Shown here one piece after another: positions 53,096 through 63,353 of a stretch of 64,000 nucleotides of DNA (the first letter of the stretch is position 1; every line of letters starts with the position of its first letter). Made by a program: the position numbers and the translations under genes. Under the pieces are notes generated by a model, which was given only the letters and a program-made list of their open reading frames with translations, searched no databases and was not told the origin of the DNA. Location: the NCBI GenBank assembly GCA_002633005.1, contig NMRA01000565.1, positions 7,682-71,681 of the forward strand, in the 5' to 3' direction. The stretch is from Phoronis australis. Its lineage: Eukaryota; Phoronida; Phoronidae.

Positions 53096-54888
53096 ACGTC
53101 CAGTGTTCTGAGTCTGAAAGTGGTTTCCGAGATGGAAGGCCGCTTTAACACATTACTGCTGTAATGTTCGTCTTTAATAATAAACCAGCAGGAATTAAAT
53201 CCTGGAGATACCCTGATAAAGGGGCATTGTTTTAAAATATACTAAACCCTGTTTTGAGGATTTCGACTGATCCGTATCACTTGATAATGCATCAATGACG
53301 TCCCCCGAGTGACATAAGCAGGATTCAACTAAGACTCCTTATGTCACAGGTTGGATTATAGTTCTGGGTTCGTGGGCTTTTCTTGCGGTGAAATTCGCCT
53401 AAAGCGTAGGTCACGCTTGCGGTTTAGAAGATTCTGTAAGGAGTTTTCGGATTATGCTCCAAATATTTTTGGGTTGTCGACTGTTAGGGAATTATTTTTT
53501 TTTTCAAAGAACTAGTGGAAGTTATTTTCAGCATCTTTTAGGCCAAAACCACGGTTGCTATCCTTTTAACTCATTGCCGGTATTGAAGACTGTAAAAAGT
53601 GATTTCTGTTATCGTTACCTGGGACTGAGCAGCTGCCCAACACCGCGCCTATATAACGAACCTCGCCTATAGCAAGGCGCAGGGATACGCCATTTTCTTG
53701 TCAGAAAAATAAAAGGTAGGTTAATTTGCCAGGCTTTGTTTCTCGACCATTTTATTTATGGATTTGGTTAACCTTGGGAATGTACGCATCCATGTATCTA
53801 CCGAAACTTCAGTTTTAACTAGTTAGCTCGATAAATTGTAAGCAGATTTTTGTAAACTAGGTGGAACAGCGTTGATGTCATTAAAAGAGAACAATTTATT
53901 TTTTGGACTCTGAAGTCTTCAAAATCGAATATTGTTTTTGAAACTGTTCTATAACCTGGGACGAGAATTTTGGATGCAGTTTGTGAGGTTTCTTAATCAT
54001 TGTCAACGGGTGTTAAACGGAAACAAGTCTTTGTGATAACGACGTGTTTGTTATAACATTTTTGTGGCCTATCAACAAAATACAAGACTACGTTATATGG
54101 TCACTATACTACAGGTACCGTCATTATAAACTTTCTTTATTATAAATCTGTAGTCAACCCATGTCGACGTCACAGTTCGAGCTGGCTAGACGTTCTAGAC
54201 ACATCTCCGTACAGCCTCTAAATTCAGCTATCGTAAGAAATTCGCTACCCAACATCTACTCTTCAAGCGATGCAACACACTTGAAAAATTTCGTGCTCAA
54301 TAGTCTGCACTCGCACGAAAGCGTAGATGTAACAACACGCAGTTCTCCACAATCCGAAGCTTTTCTTGCTCGAGTGAGTGATGGGTCGGCCTGTCATTCT
54401 TGAGCTCGTTTATCTGCAATCCTCCAACTAGTCAAACATCTATCACACGGCATATTTTTATATATTTCCCGTTTCTCCCAGTTTCGAAATCCGCTGAGTT
54501 GAGAACTCGAAAGGTAAATTGCCATTTCCTAATAATACACCTTGGGACTTACTGCTAGAAAATCGATAGGCCTAAACTACGATTAGTGGAAACGCGCATT
54601 ATGACACAATGAACAAAAGTAGGCCCTACACGGTCGCCATTTATAAGGTGGTTGCAGGATATGAAAGGCCATGAACAACAGGCCCACAAAACCTTCAAGA
54701 AAACAACAGGGAGACACATTTCCCGCTTCATAAGTAGGAAATAGATCTTACCCTAGAGATTTTGAATTTTTTTACATAAACGCTAAAGATACGTGTGTTC
54801 TGATGGTCAAAATTCTGGGACTTTCCTATCTTTCTGAGCGCGCTGTGTCGCTCTGGCGGAAATACAACTAGGTCGCTCTTCGTTTCAG
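53096..54888. other. region upstream of first LRR-Ig gene
   Basis: No recognisable protein. Open frames at 53454-53672 and 54161-54403 (80 codons, Ser-rich) have no family resemblance. Probably holds the promoter and untranslated 5' exon of the LRR-Ig gene, which I cannot place. Confidence 0.4.
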
Positions 54889-54893
54889 CAATC
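54887..54893 (+). promoter_or_regulatory. 5' UTR splice acceptor before LRR-Ig paralog 1
   Basis: TTTCAG ends 5 nt before the ATG (TTTCAG|CAATC|ATG). Paralog 2 has the identical TTTCAG|CAATC|ATG at 58157-58170, and the putative third copy TTTCAG|CGGAC|ATG at 63985-63998. Conservation across copies supports a spliced 5' UTR. Confidence 0.65.
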
Positions 54894-56672
54894 ATGAAAA
54901 CCCGAAGTAACTTGAAACTCAGTGTTTACATCCTGATAACCCACGTTGCCTCGTCATTTGCATGTCTGGCAAACTGCACTTGCTACCAAGGCTCGACGTT
55001 GTACTGGTGTAAAGGACTGACTGGGATACCGACCAAGTTCAACACTACAGTAGTTGATTTCACGTGCTTTAATTGTCGTCTGGGACGAATCAAAGCCGAC
55101 GACCTGATAGGACTGAAAGAAGCGAAATCCATTCACTTGTCTAACTCAGAAGTAACACACATAGAACCTTACACGTTTTCTTCTTTAAAGAATTTAAACA
55201 GCGTTGATTTGGATAACAATCGTCTTACCACGCTAGATGGGCGCTCTTTCGCAGGATGCGACAAATTGAGGGATCTCTCCGTCAACAGGAATGCAATCAA
55301 GACAATACCACACGGATTGGGGACGCTACGAAATTTGGAATCGTTAATGTTGGAGAGTAACAATCTCGAAGGAATCCCAGAATTTCTGAAGTCTTCAACG
55401 TTTCCAAAATTAGACTATCTTAGCCTCAATGACAACAAGTTGAAAGAAATAAAATCCCACTCTTTCCGTGGCCTGCCAGCTCTGACTGTGCTCTCCCTGC
55501 AGTGGAATAATATACAAACAATTCACAAGAACGCATTTGAAGGTCTTGGCAACTTGGGGACACTAGAACTGCAGGACAACGACATAAAAGACCTTCCTAA
55601 CGGAATTTGGATGCCATTACAGATGCTAAAAGATGTTTATTTTGACCGCAACAGAATATCGAGAATCACTAACAAAATGTTTGAACATTGTGAAAATCTT
55701 TTGGCGCTGTTGCTAGACGACATGAAAACGCCAGTTTTGGACATCGAAAAGAATGCTTTTCAATCGCTTAAGAGCTTATCATTTCTATATTTAAGAAATA
55801 GCGGTCTATCGTTAAAAGACGGCTCAGTGTTTAATTCAATGACCAGTCTCGTACATTTAATACTGTCGGGCAATAATTTCACCCACGTACCCGAAAACAT
55901 AGATTTGCAAAATTTGGAAACTTTAGACGTAAGTGTAAATATGATAACAAAATTATCCAAAATGAATACTCCGAAACTGAAATCATTCACAGCAAGAAGC
56001 AACCAAATAACGAACCTTCCGAATCTCGCTAAACTTGTCAACTCGACTGAGCTTTATCACGTGGATTTCTCTTACAACAGGCTGGCAATGATATCATCCT
56101 CCTCATTTAGTGAGTCTTCCCTTATCCATTTGTATATTTCTGGGAACCAAATTAGAACTTTTCACGAAAACGACCTCAAACCCTTATTTTTAAAAATTCA
56201 TCTTGTCTACATCGACAACAATCCTTTACATTGTAACTGCGAAGCAAAATGGCTTAAATCTTTGGCTTCCGTTTGGTGGACACAATGTAAGACTCCACAC
56301 ACTAAGAAGTTAAAATACGCCAGTTCTTCAGAGCTGACGTGCACGAAACCAACTATAATTTCTAACAGAACTGCAATTTCTAACAACGGCCGGAAATGTC
56401 ATCTGTCCTGCAAAGCAATCGGCGACCCTATCCCAAATGTTCATTGGGAGGTCATGTATATCGTGAAAGGCAAGGTCATGAAAGAGAAAATTGCAATCGC
56501 CAGCAGCAACGCCACCATTTCCATTGGTAGTTTTGGACCAATCGGAGGCATGTATCGAATGGTAAACGTAAATATTGCGCGTGCAAGTCTTCCAGGAGTC
56601 GTTGTAGCGTTCACGTGCAACGCGAGAAATGTAGTTGGAAATACCACTTTTACTTTGCCATTCACATGTTGA
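54894..56672 (+). CDS. secreted LRR-Ig protein, paralog 1 (intronless CDS)
   Basis: 592 residues. Signal peptide ~1-23 (LKLSVYILITHVASSFA), a Cys-capped LRRNT (CLANCTC...YWCKGL), about 15 leucine-rich repeats of the typical 24-residue extracellular type (e.g. LNSVDLDNNRLTTLDGRSF, LDYLSLNDNKLKEIKSHSF), LRRCT from ~443 (NPLHCNCEAKWL) and one Ig domain ~485-592 with Cys pair LSCKA / FTCNA and Trp in VHWEV; the usual Tyr before the second Cys is Phe. It stops right after the Ig domain with no TM helix or GPI-type tail, so it should be secreted. About half identical by eye to the next gene. Similar LRR-Ig architecture occurs in LINGO, LRIG and kekkon proteins, which are membrane-bound; no orthology is claimed. 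Role in recognition or adhesion is inferred from domains only. Confidence 0.93.
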   Translation: MKTRSNLKLSVYILITHVASSFACLANCTCYQGSTLYWCKGLTGIPTKFNTTVVDFTCFNCRLGRIKADDLIGLKEAKSIHLSNSEVTHIEPYTFSSLKNLNSVDLDNNRLTTLDGRSFAGCDKLRDLSVNRNAIKTIPHGLGTLRNLESLMLESNNLEGIPEFLKSSTFPKLDYLSLNDNKLKEIKSHSFRGLPALTVLSLQWNNIQTIHKNAFEGLGNLGTLELQDNDIKDLPNGIWMPLQMLKDVYFDRNRISRITNKMFEHCENLLALLLDDMKTPVLDIEKNAFQSLKSLSFLYLRNSGLSLKDGSVFNSMTSLVHLILSGNNFTHVPENIDLQNLETLDVSVNMITKLSKMNTPKLKSFTARSNQITNLPNLAKLVNSTELYHVDFSYNRLAMISSSSFSESSLIHLYISGNQIRTFHENDLKPLFLKIHLVYIDNNPLHCNCEAKWLKSLASVWWTQCKTPHTKKLKYASSSELTCTKPTIISNRTAISNNGRKCHLSCKAIGDPIPNVHWEVMYIVKGKVMKEKIAIASSNATISIGSFGPIGGMYRMVNVNIARASLPGVVVAFTCNARNVVGNTTFTLPFTC

Positions 56673-56721
56673 GTGCGGGGAACATTTTGTGACAACATAG
56701 TTGCATGTTTTAGTGTTGATC

Positions 56722-56727
56722 AATAAA
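56722..56727 (+). terminator. poly(A) signal of LRR-Ig paralog 1
   Basis: AATAAA 50 nt after the stop, in CAATAAACGA. The same ten bases occur after paralog 2 (60051-60060), which supports use. Confidence 0.75.
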
Positions 56728-58160
56728 CGAAAACCTACAACAATTTGTTTGTATGTCGTTTCTGTTTCGGCTTCATTTTATACTACTTTTGGGGACGTCT
56801 CTGATTAATTGTGTGTGAAATCATTTTCTAAAACGAGACTTATACAACGTTCACATATATATGCTTACCGTCCGATCAGAAGGCAGATCTGTCGTCTGAA
56901 AAAAATCACATGCAAATCCTCATCAAATATCTGATCTGTTCTCTCTGCCTTAAATCGTCCGCACCCAAATGGGACCGGAGAAGGATGTTGACCTGCCTTC
57001 TTTTACGGTGAGAACAACCATAAGCTATATTCCAATGACAGAACTTGTGGCAAGACTTCGTTCACCCATGGTGACTGCTGGCCAGAATAATATATTGGCA
57101 TTCTGCACATACAATGATATAACTCGTAAGACCCCTGCTGATATAAGAACCCTTTTTGTCGTCTTTTTGATCAGATAACGATATTCAGTGCTGTAGTGGT
57201 AAAATTAGATTTAAGATAGGCTCCCAAAGCCCACCGCATCACCTTGAGCACTGAACGTAACTTATGGTGCGTAGGCGCTACGTTCAAATGCCAAAAGGTG
57301 GTTAGCTGTGCCTACGTGCGCCTACGCTCCATTACAGCACTGACGATATTTGTCTTGTTCTAGAAATTCTACGAAAGTGGTAACAAAATCAGGATTACTT
57401 ACTGGCATTGTTTCTCGTATGCGTTTCTACAAAACAACCTTCAGAACAAAAACTTAAATGACAACCCAGCTCACGACGCAAGCACAAATTCGAAAAATGT
57501 CGTCACTGCGCCATCTGATGTCCGATTTCTACCATAACAATATACCTCATTGCATGCGTTCGGTAGTGCATGTTCTCACAATCAAACAGTATATCATGAC
57601 ACAGCAACATACAAGGCAAAATTCCAAGTAAAAAAATAAAAATACAGATGCATGATTTTGTCGAAAACCCCTACAACAGGGGTAATAATTCAAATTGCTA
57701 CCACGTGGGAAACATTTGGCTTTTCACACGGCACCGGAGTGACCAAAGCGCCAGCGTCTTTGATAACATTTTCGTGACAGTACTATTGGCAACGGACTGA
57801 TTTTAACAGTTCTATTGATTACGGTAGGATTTTTGCTGAATTTGTTTCAAAGAGATTGTTCACTAGCTGATATACAAAGTTTATTTAGAGACGAATTTTT
57901 CAAAATGAAATCAAGCTACAAAAGGCATACTAGATGAATGGAACGTGACGAACTTTAACACAAAAACTCGTGAGCGATTTTTATCATTCTGTTTACTGAA
58001 ACGTTTGACATCATCGACTAAAAAACTTGTTGTTTCAAACGAATAAATACATTCATCAAATGTATGATGAAGCCGAAGATTTTTTCGGCCAAGGTCAAAT
58101 GTTACGACAGGCATTTCCTACATAAACCATTATACACATCGACTTTTAATATTTCATTTC
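56728..58160. other. intergenic region between LRR-Ig paralogs
   Basis: No coding feature recognised; contains the MITE at 57186-57342. The paralog 2 promoter and untranslated exon are expected here but not located. Confidence 0.5.
57186..57342. mobile_element. hAT-type MITE with 8-bp target-site duplication
   Basis: 157 bp bounded by 14-bp inverted repeats CAGTGCTGTAGTGG and CCATTACAGCACTG (one mismatch) and flanked by a perfect 8-bp direct duplication ACGATATT (57178-57185 and 57343-57350). CAG-starting termini and 8-bp duplications are hallmarks of hAT elements. Interior holds an inverted GCGTAGGCGC/CTACGTGCGCCTACGC area and no reading frame, so it is non-autonomous. Confidence 0.9.
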
Positions 58161-58167
58161 AGCAATC

Positions 58168-59934
58168 ATGAGTTGCCAAAGTTACTTGGTGCTCTTCGTA
58201 TGCCTCTTGATAGTCCACGTGACCCCTTCGTTTCCATGTCATACAGGTTGCAAGTGCACCAAGCAGTCTACAAAGTACTGGTGCAATGGTTTGAAGAAGA
58301 TCCCGACCAAATTCAACACTACCGTACTGGAGTTCACATGTAAAAATTGTCACCTGGGAAAAGTCACGGCAGACGATCTAGTCGGGCTAACAAACGCCAC
58401 GCTCGTTTCTTTAATTGGATCGGAAATAACAGAAGTCGAACCTTTTGCGTTTTCTGCGCTGAAGAACTTAAGAGAGGTCGACTTGGATGGGAATCGTCTT
58501 AAAGTGTTGGACGGTCGTTCATTTGTTGGATGCGACAAGTTGAATAATTTTTATGCCAGTGCAAACGACATCGAAAACATTGAATACGGGTTGGGAATGT
58601 TGAACAGTTTGAAAAACCTGATGTTGACAGGAAACAAACTTAAAGAAATTCCACGATTTTTCATGACCGCAAATTTCCGACTCTTAGATTACATCAATCT
58701 AAATGACAACGGCATCCAAGAAGTCAAGCCTTACGCATTCTACGGTCTTCCGGCTCTGACTTATCTCGAGCTGAAAAGAAACAAAATCCGCAAAGTTCAC
58801 AAAAATGCCTTTGAAAGAGTCACCAAGCTGCAAACTCTGGAAATGAGGGACAATGAACTAGAAGCCCTCCCTGATGACACGTGCAAATCGCTACAGAATC
58901 TTCACGATGTTTACTTCGGAAAAAATAGGATTTCCGTTATCAAGTATAGTTTCTTTCAATATTGCAGGAGTGTTGAATATTTGGATTTGACAGGCATGAA
59001 AACGGGTGTATCCGTTATCGAAAAGAGCGCTTTTGTAGGATTATCTAACTTAAAAGCTTTAACATTAAGTCGTAATGGGTTAGTTTTAAACGACGGGTCG
59101 GTACTTAACAGCTTGAAGAACCTCACAGAGTTATATCTGTGGGGTAATAATCTTACAGACATTCCACAGGGCATGGACCTTCCAGTCTTGGAGATTTTAG
59201 GCGTATCCGATAATAAAATATCTAAATTGTCTGCACTTAACCTTCCAAAACTTCGAACACTTTATGCTGCAAATAATGAATTAACACATCTTCCTGATAA
59301 TCTTAATCTGTACAACTCAAACGAACTCTCGAATGTCGATCTGAGCGGAAATAAGTTGACAAAAATATTTCCTTCCTCGTTAGCTAACTTCCCCCTAACT
59401 CGTCTCAATATTATGAGTAACCAAATTGCTAAGTTTGCAGAGGCAGATTTAAAATCAATGTTCTCTAAAATAAAGAACCTCTATATCAACGGCAACCCTA
59501 TTCACTGCAACTGTGAAGCAAAATGGCTAAATTCAGTGACCTGGGCTTACTGTTTTACTCCACACACAAAGGCATTACGATATGCAGTCTTCAATTGTGT
59601 TAAACCATCAGTGGTTTCCAACGAAACTAAAATCTGGACAAACGGTGAAAATATTCACTTGTTATGCAAAGCTACTGGAGACCCCATCCCGGATATTTAC
59701 TGGGAAGGTGTTTCTATTGCAAATGGCCAAATCAAGAAATACAAAATTTCCCCTAATAACAGCGACACCACCGTGGCACGTGGCAGATTTGGACCAGTCC
59801 AAGGCATGTATCACACAGTCCATGAAATCTTGGCGCGAGCAAGTGTACCGGGAATCGCTCTGGCTTTCACGTGTAAGGCTGGAAATGTTGCCGGCAATGC
59901 CTCGATCACTTTGCCTCTAACAACTTATGTTTAA
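58168..59934 (+). CDS. secreted LRR-Ig protein, paralog 2 (intronless CDS)
   Basis: 588 residues, same design as paralog 1: signal peptide ~1-22 (YLVLFVCLLIVHVTPSFP), LRRNT (CHTGCKC...YWCNGL), about 15 LRRs (LREVDLDGNRLKVLDGRSF, LDYINLNDNGIQEVKPYAF, LTELYLWGNNLTDIPQGMDL), LRRCT from ~442 (NPIHCNCEAKWLN) and a C-terminal Ig domain ~482-588 (LLCKA / FTCKA, Trp in IYWEG, Phe instead of Tyr before the second Cys). Ends NASITLPLTTYV without a membrane anchor. The IPTKFNTTV, LDGRSF.GCDKL, HCNCEAKWL and GDPIP strings are shared with paralog 1. Several N-X-T/S sequons fit a secreted glycoprotein. Function not known; a tandem-duplicated recognition molecule is a reasonable guess. Confidence 0.93.
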   Translation: MSCQSYLVLFVCLLIVHVTPSFPCHTGCKCTKQSTKYWCNGLKKIPTKFNTTVLEFTCKNCHLGKVTADDLVGLTNATLVSLIGSEITEVEPFAFSALKNLREVDLDGNRLKVLDGRSFVGCDKLNNFYASANDIENIEYGLGMLNSLKNLMLTGNKLKEIPRFFMTANFRLLDYINLNDNGIQEVKPYAFYGLPALTYLELKRNKIRKVHKNAFERVTKLQTLEMRDNELEALPDDTCKSLQNLHDVYFGKNRISVIKYSFFQYCRSVEYLDLTGMKTGVSVIEKSAFVGLSNLKALTLSRNGLVLNDGSVLNSLKNLTELYLWGNNLTDIPQGMDLPVLEILGVSDNKISKLSALNLPKLRTLYAANNELTHLPDNLNLYNSNELSNVDLSGNKLTKIFPSSLANFPLTRLNIMSNQIAKFAEADLKSMFSKIKNLYINGNPIHCNCEAKWLNSVTWAYCFTPHTKALRYAVFNCVKPSVVSNETKIWTNGENIHLLCKATGDPIPDIYWEGVSIANGQIKKYKISPNNSDTTVARGRFGPVQGMYHTVHEILARASVPGIALAFTCKAGNVAGNASITLPLTTYV

Positions 59935-60012
59935 AATATGTCTTTTTCATTACTGTATGCGTGTGCATTGCCCATAACACTAATTTCAAAATGCGTTTGC
60001 CCAAGCGTTTCC

Positions 60013-60029
60013 TATATAAGCGCATGCGC
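60013..60029 (+). promoter_or_regulatory. TATA-like and NRF1-like sequence
   Basis: TATATAAG at 60013-60020 overlaps GCGCATGCGC (60020-60029), the NRF1 palindrome core. It sits in what should be the 3' UTR of paralog 2, so it may be chance or a promoter for the gene downstream. Confidence 0.25.
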
Positions 60030-60051
60030 GTAAAAGCTCCACATATCGTGC

Positions 60052-60057
60052 AATAAA
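60052..60057 (+). terminator. poly(A) signal of LRR-Ig paralog 2
   Basis: AATAAA in CAATAAACGA, 118 nt after the stop and identical in context to the one after paralog 1. Confidence 0.7.
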
Positions 60058-60861
60058 CGAGTGCAGAACGAAGCAAGACGAGCCAATATCGATATTTGAC
60101 GACACGATACGATATTCCGACGACATTTTCACGATATTTGTTTGTTAGAAGAAAAGTATAAGTAACATTTATTCGAATAATTAAACCACAGATAAGTTAC
60201 AAAAAACTAAGAAATAGGTAAAAGTTGATGAACACAATTTCTAGATTATCGTCTTAGTTACCGGTACTTTCTAAAACGATATTTTCCGGTATTCCAAGAA
60301 ATAGTTTTTTCTTCAGTACCATGTATCGGTATGCAGCCCATTGGTTCAACCTTTGTCACTATATGAGGAGGGTGCGAAGGAATAAACACATTATTTTGGT
60401 ACAGTCGCCGACTCCTACTAAGTATCGAAGCATTAGACTGGAAGTTTCTTATTTCGCCCATTTTAGTACTTTTCATTCGAACAATTTTAATTAATTAAAA
60501 AAAATAACTTCAATACACGTTATCGTTAAACTATTTTGTAACGGATAATCCAAATCACCGTCAAATGTTACCTAAAAGTTTAGCTCCTTAGTATAACTCA
60601 AGAGTTTCAAGCATAGACACATGTGTCTACTTGCGGACAGGATACAACTTCACTTATAAGGAACGCATGGGCCTTATGCATACAGGTATACAGTATAATA
60701 GAAAATAACATATTGATGACAGGTATTCCGAGATGGAGTGTACAAATCTAATTTGAAAGAAGCCGTTGTGTAAGCCACTTAGTTTTAAATTTGATTTCTG
60801 TAGGCCTAAGATAATAACATATGAAATAAGAATTAATTTCGTTATATTTACGTTGACATTT

Positions 60862-61200
60862 TAGAAGGCGTTTATTTGGTGTTACAACTTCTGGTGTCAA
60901 GATAGCGGGGCGTTTATTCGGAAAATTTCCTCTTAAAAGCTCACTAAGCGTCAACCTTTAGTCACAAGTTCAGTTTTGTGGAGTATCTATCATTTAGAAA
61001 AACGAAATTGCTGGCGAATTATGCATTTATTAACATAAAATTTAAAAAACTCATTTTAAGTAGAAAATGTCAAAGTCAGGAAACCTATGATTTTTCATTC
61101 ATACGCCCCCTTTTCCGAATAAACGCCCGGGCGTTTATTTGGTGTTACTAAAAGGTCTGAAATTTTTCATTTTCCGAATACACGCCCATGGGCTTATCTT
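60862..61200. repeat. cluster of GGGCGTTTATTYGG motifs in both orientations
   Basis: GGCGTTTATTTGGTGTTAC near 60868, GGGCGTTTATTCGGAAAATT near 60906, its complement TTTTCCGAATAAACGCCC near 61111, GGGCGTTTATTTGGTGTTAC near 61129, and TTTTCCGAATACACGCCC near 61172. Five copies in 340 bp suggest nested ends of a small inverted-repeat element. No coding content. Confidence 0.7.
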
Positions 61201-61297
61201 AGGAAAATCCCTGTAGCAAGTTTTTATAAGCAGCTAGAAATTCGCGCGCTCCGAAGCAAACATTCGATTTAAACAACTTACCGCTATAAAATTACCC

Positions 61298-61470
61298 TCA
61301 GCTTGTTCCTTACTCGAACGAGAAGTGGTTTCTATGTTTGCAAAGAACCGACTTTTTGTTATACCTCGAGACCGCGTTCGGCGTATAAAATGACACGCCG
61401 TGGCAACCACCTCGTAGAACCTTTTCTCAAGCAATAACGATTTGTTGTTTTTTTCCAACACTAAGGCCAG
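61298..61470 (+). repeat. second copy of block 52928-53095
   Basis: See the first copy for shared blocks. Lies ~2.5 kb before the putative third LRR-Ig start, a distance similar to that of the first copy from paralog 1. Confidence 0.7.
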
Positions 61471-62352
61471 CCGCAAGTTGATAAAGAAAAAGTTTGAGAC
61501 CAATTTCATAACTGGGAAGTAGTTTAAATCAAAATTTGTTTTTGTGCTGTAAGTTGGGTTTGAAACCGCTTTAAGCTATATTCGTATTATATGCATAGAT
61601 TGTTTTAAAGCGTTATTGAAATGAAATTAACATTTGCCATTAAATTACTATGTGTAATTGCTTATAGACCAGATTGTGAAAACTGACCGTTGGTCGTATC
61701 GAGTTGAAGAAATAAAATATGCAACAGGCTACATTCTCTTCGTGGACGTGCCTCAGTATATACGTCGAGTACTGTTACCCTCTTAATGTTGCAACGGCCC
61801 GTTACGTACACGTAGTAAATGGGATAGAGATGGTCCTCTTCAGGTACTGAGTAAAAGATCGATGCGATCGAGTTGGAAGAGTGATAGAAATCGGACATCC
61901 ATGGTATACGTTGTAAAGGTAAAATTATAATGGTCGTCATGTTACTAGTCAACATATATACGCATTTAAATTACGAGAATATGCGTGGGACGTTTCACAT
62001 TAGTGGCGGGGTGAGGTAATTCGATACCGATGTCATTTTGGTTCCCTCTCTATCCCCACACATCAGTGTCATCTGCAGACAGTATTGTTTCCTGCCCTCT
62101 CTTTGGACGCCTCGCCATCCTGGTTCCAGAGTCAGATTCCACCCTACCGACACTTCAACCCTCTTGTCGCAAGTTCAAAGGTCAAGGTTCATATGAGAGT
62201 CCAGTTTGGAGAAAGTGCACTTTATTAAGATCATGCACTGGAATTTGTCTTTAAAAGCGGTCAGTTGTGGTGCAAGTTACCACAAGAAAATAACCTTGAC
62301 ATGGCAACCTAATTTAGAAACTTAGGCACACACAGAGTGAATTTTGAGTTAA

Positions 62353-62718
62353 TTATGTGCACAAACAACTTTCATCGCTGCTTTCCTCTTGATGAGAAAC
62401 ACTAAGGCGATTATTCGCATCGTTACAAAATCGTCGACAAACTGCCTTCGTGTAATTCACAAACAGTTCCTCTAGCTTTCGATTCCAATCAGTGCTAATG
62501 TTTTTGCTACGAAATACAGACTCACGTTTCTGATTATTTGGGACGTATGTCTTGATTCTACTTTGTTTCGCTGGCGCTGAGGTTTTCATGGTCAAATGAA
62601 TCAGATTTTTTCCGCTCAGTACTTGCCCCACGTGGATATTTGACAGCGCTGCATTTATATTTGCAAGGGGTATTTTAGCATAGAGACCGATAACTAGCCT
62701 ACGCCAAAGAAATGACAC
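62353..62718 (-). CDS. unrecognised minus-strand open frame (121 codons)
   Basis: The frame starts MSFLWRRLVIGLYAKIPLAN and ends SSDESCLCT; basic in the middle, Ser/Asp-rich at the end. No signal peptide, membrane segment or known motif. It lies in the gap between LRR-Ig paralog 2 and the putative third copy. It could be chance, an exon of an unknown gene, or part of a repeat. Confidence 0.15.
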   Translation of the reverse strand: MSFLWRRLVIGLYAKIPLANINAALSNIHVGQVLSGKNLIHLTMKTSAPAKQSRIKTYVPNNQKRESVFRSKNISTDWNRKLEELFVNYTKAVCRRFCNDANNRLSVSHQEESSDESCLCT

Positions 62719-63194
62719 TCAGCTGTTACGCAGTGAGGCTTAGGAGAATTTTCCTAGGCACGATGTCATATGTACCACTTACGCTAAGAATTTCACTGGG
62801 GCGCTCGAAGAGGCCACGAATTATGGTCAGTGTAATTTACGTTGCAATTAATTACTTTCTGTAGTATGCAAGTAACATAAACAATCTTTTATTAGAAAAT
62901 ACTTGTATATCTGGTGTCAAGAGGGTATTTTGGTAACTGGAGTCTATCTTTAAGACCGACTGCGACCACCTGGTTCAACGCCCACGTTTCCGCAGTGGAA
63001 CCAACTGGTTGTTCACACATCACAGCCTGAAACCTACACCTCTAATATTACTGACACGTCATCTTACCGGGCTACATGTACAACAGCTTACGTAAGTATT
63101 TTGCAAAAATAATTCATAGATTTAAATGACGTTGAGATCCATTTTGCGTATATGTAAACGTCGCATGTTGCAATAGAGCTGTAGGCCGACATAC

Positions 63195-63353
63195 ATGGGT
63201 GGATTCAGGATTTTGAGTTAGGGGGAACCAGGGCAGAGTATTAGCCAGAATTTTGCCTGTCAGACATAGGCACTCCCGAACTGCCCAATGGAATCTTGGA
63301 GAATTTTAGCGGGGGGGCATGGCCCCCTTGGGCCCCCTCTAAATCCGCCACTG
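63195..63353. repeat. hAT-like MITE (degraded)
   Basis: Left end CATGGGTGGATTCAGG and right end (reversed) CAGTGGCGGATTTAG form an imperfect inverted repeat. The right end, with AAATCCGCCACTG after a C-rich stretch GGCCCCCT, has the look of common hAT-type non-autonomous elements of animal genomes. A 5-bp ACATA flanks both ends, shorter than the 8 bp expected. Confidence 0.6.

Noticed and set aside
54894-59934. Variable lymphocyte receptor or Toll-like receptor genes
   Set aside because: LRRNT/LRRCT are present, but a C-terminal Ig domain follows and there is no TIR, stalk or membrane anchor.
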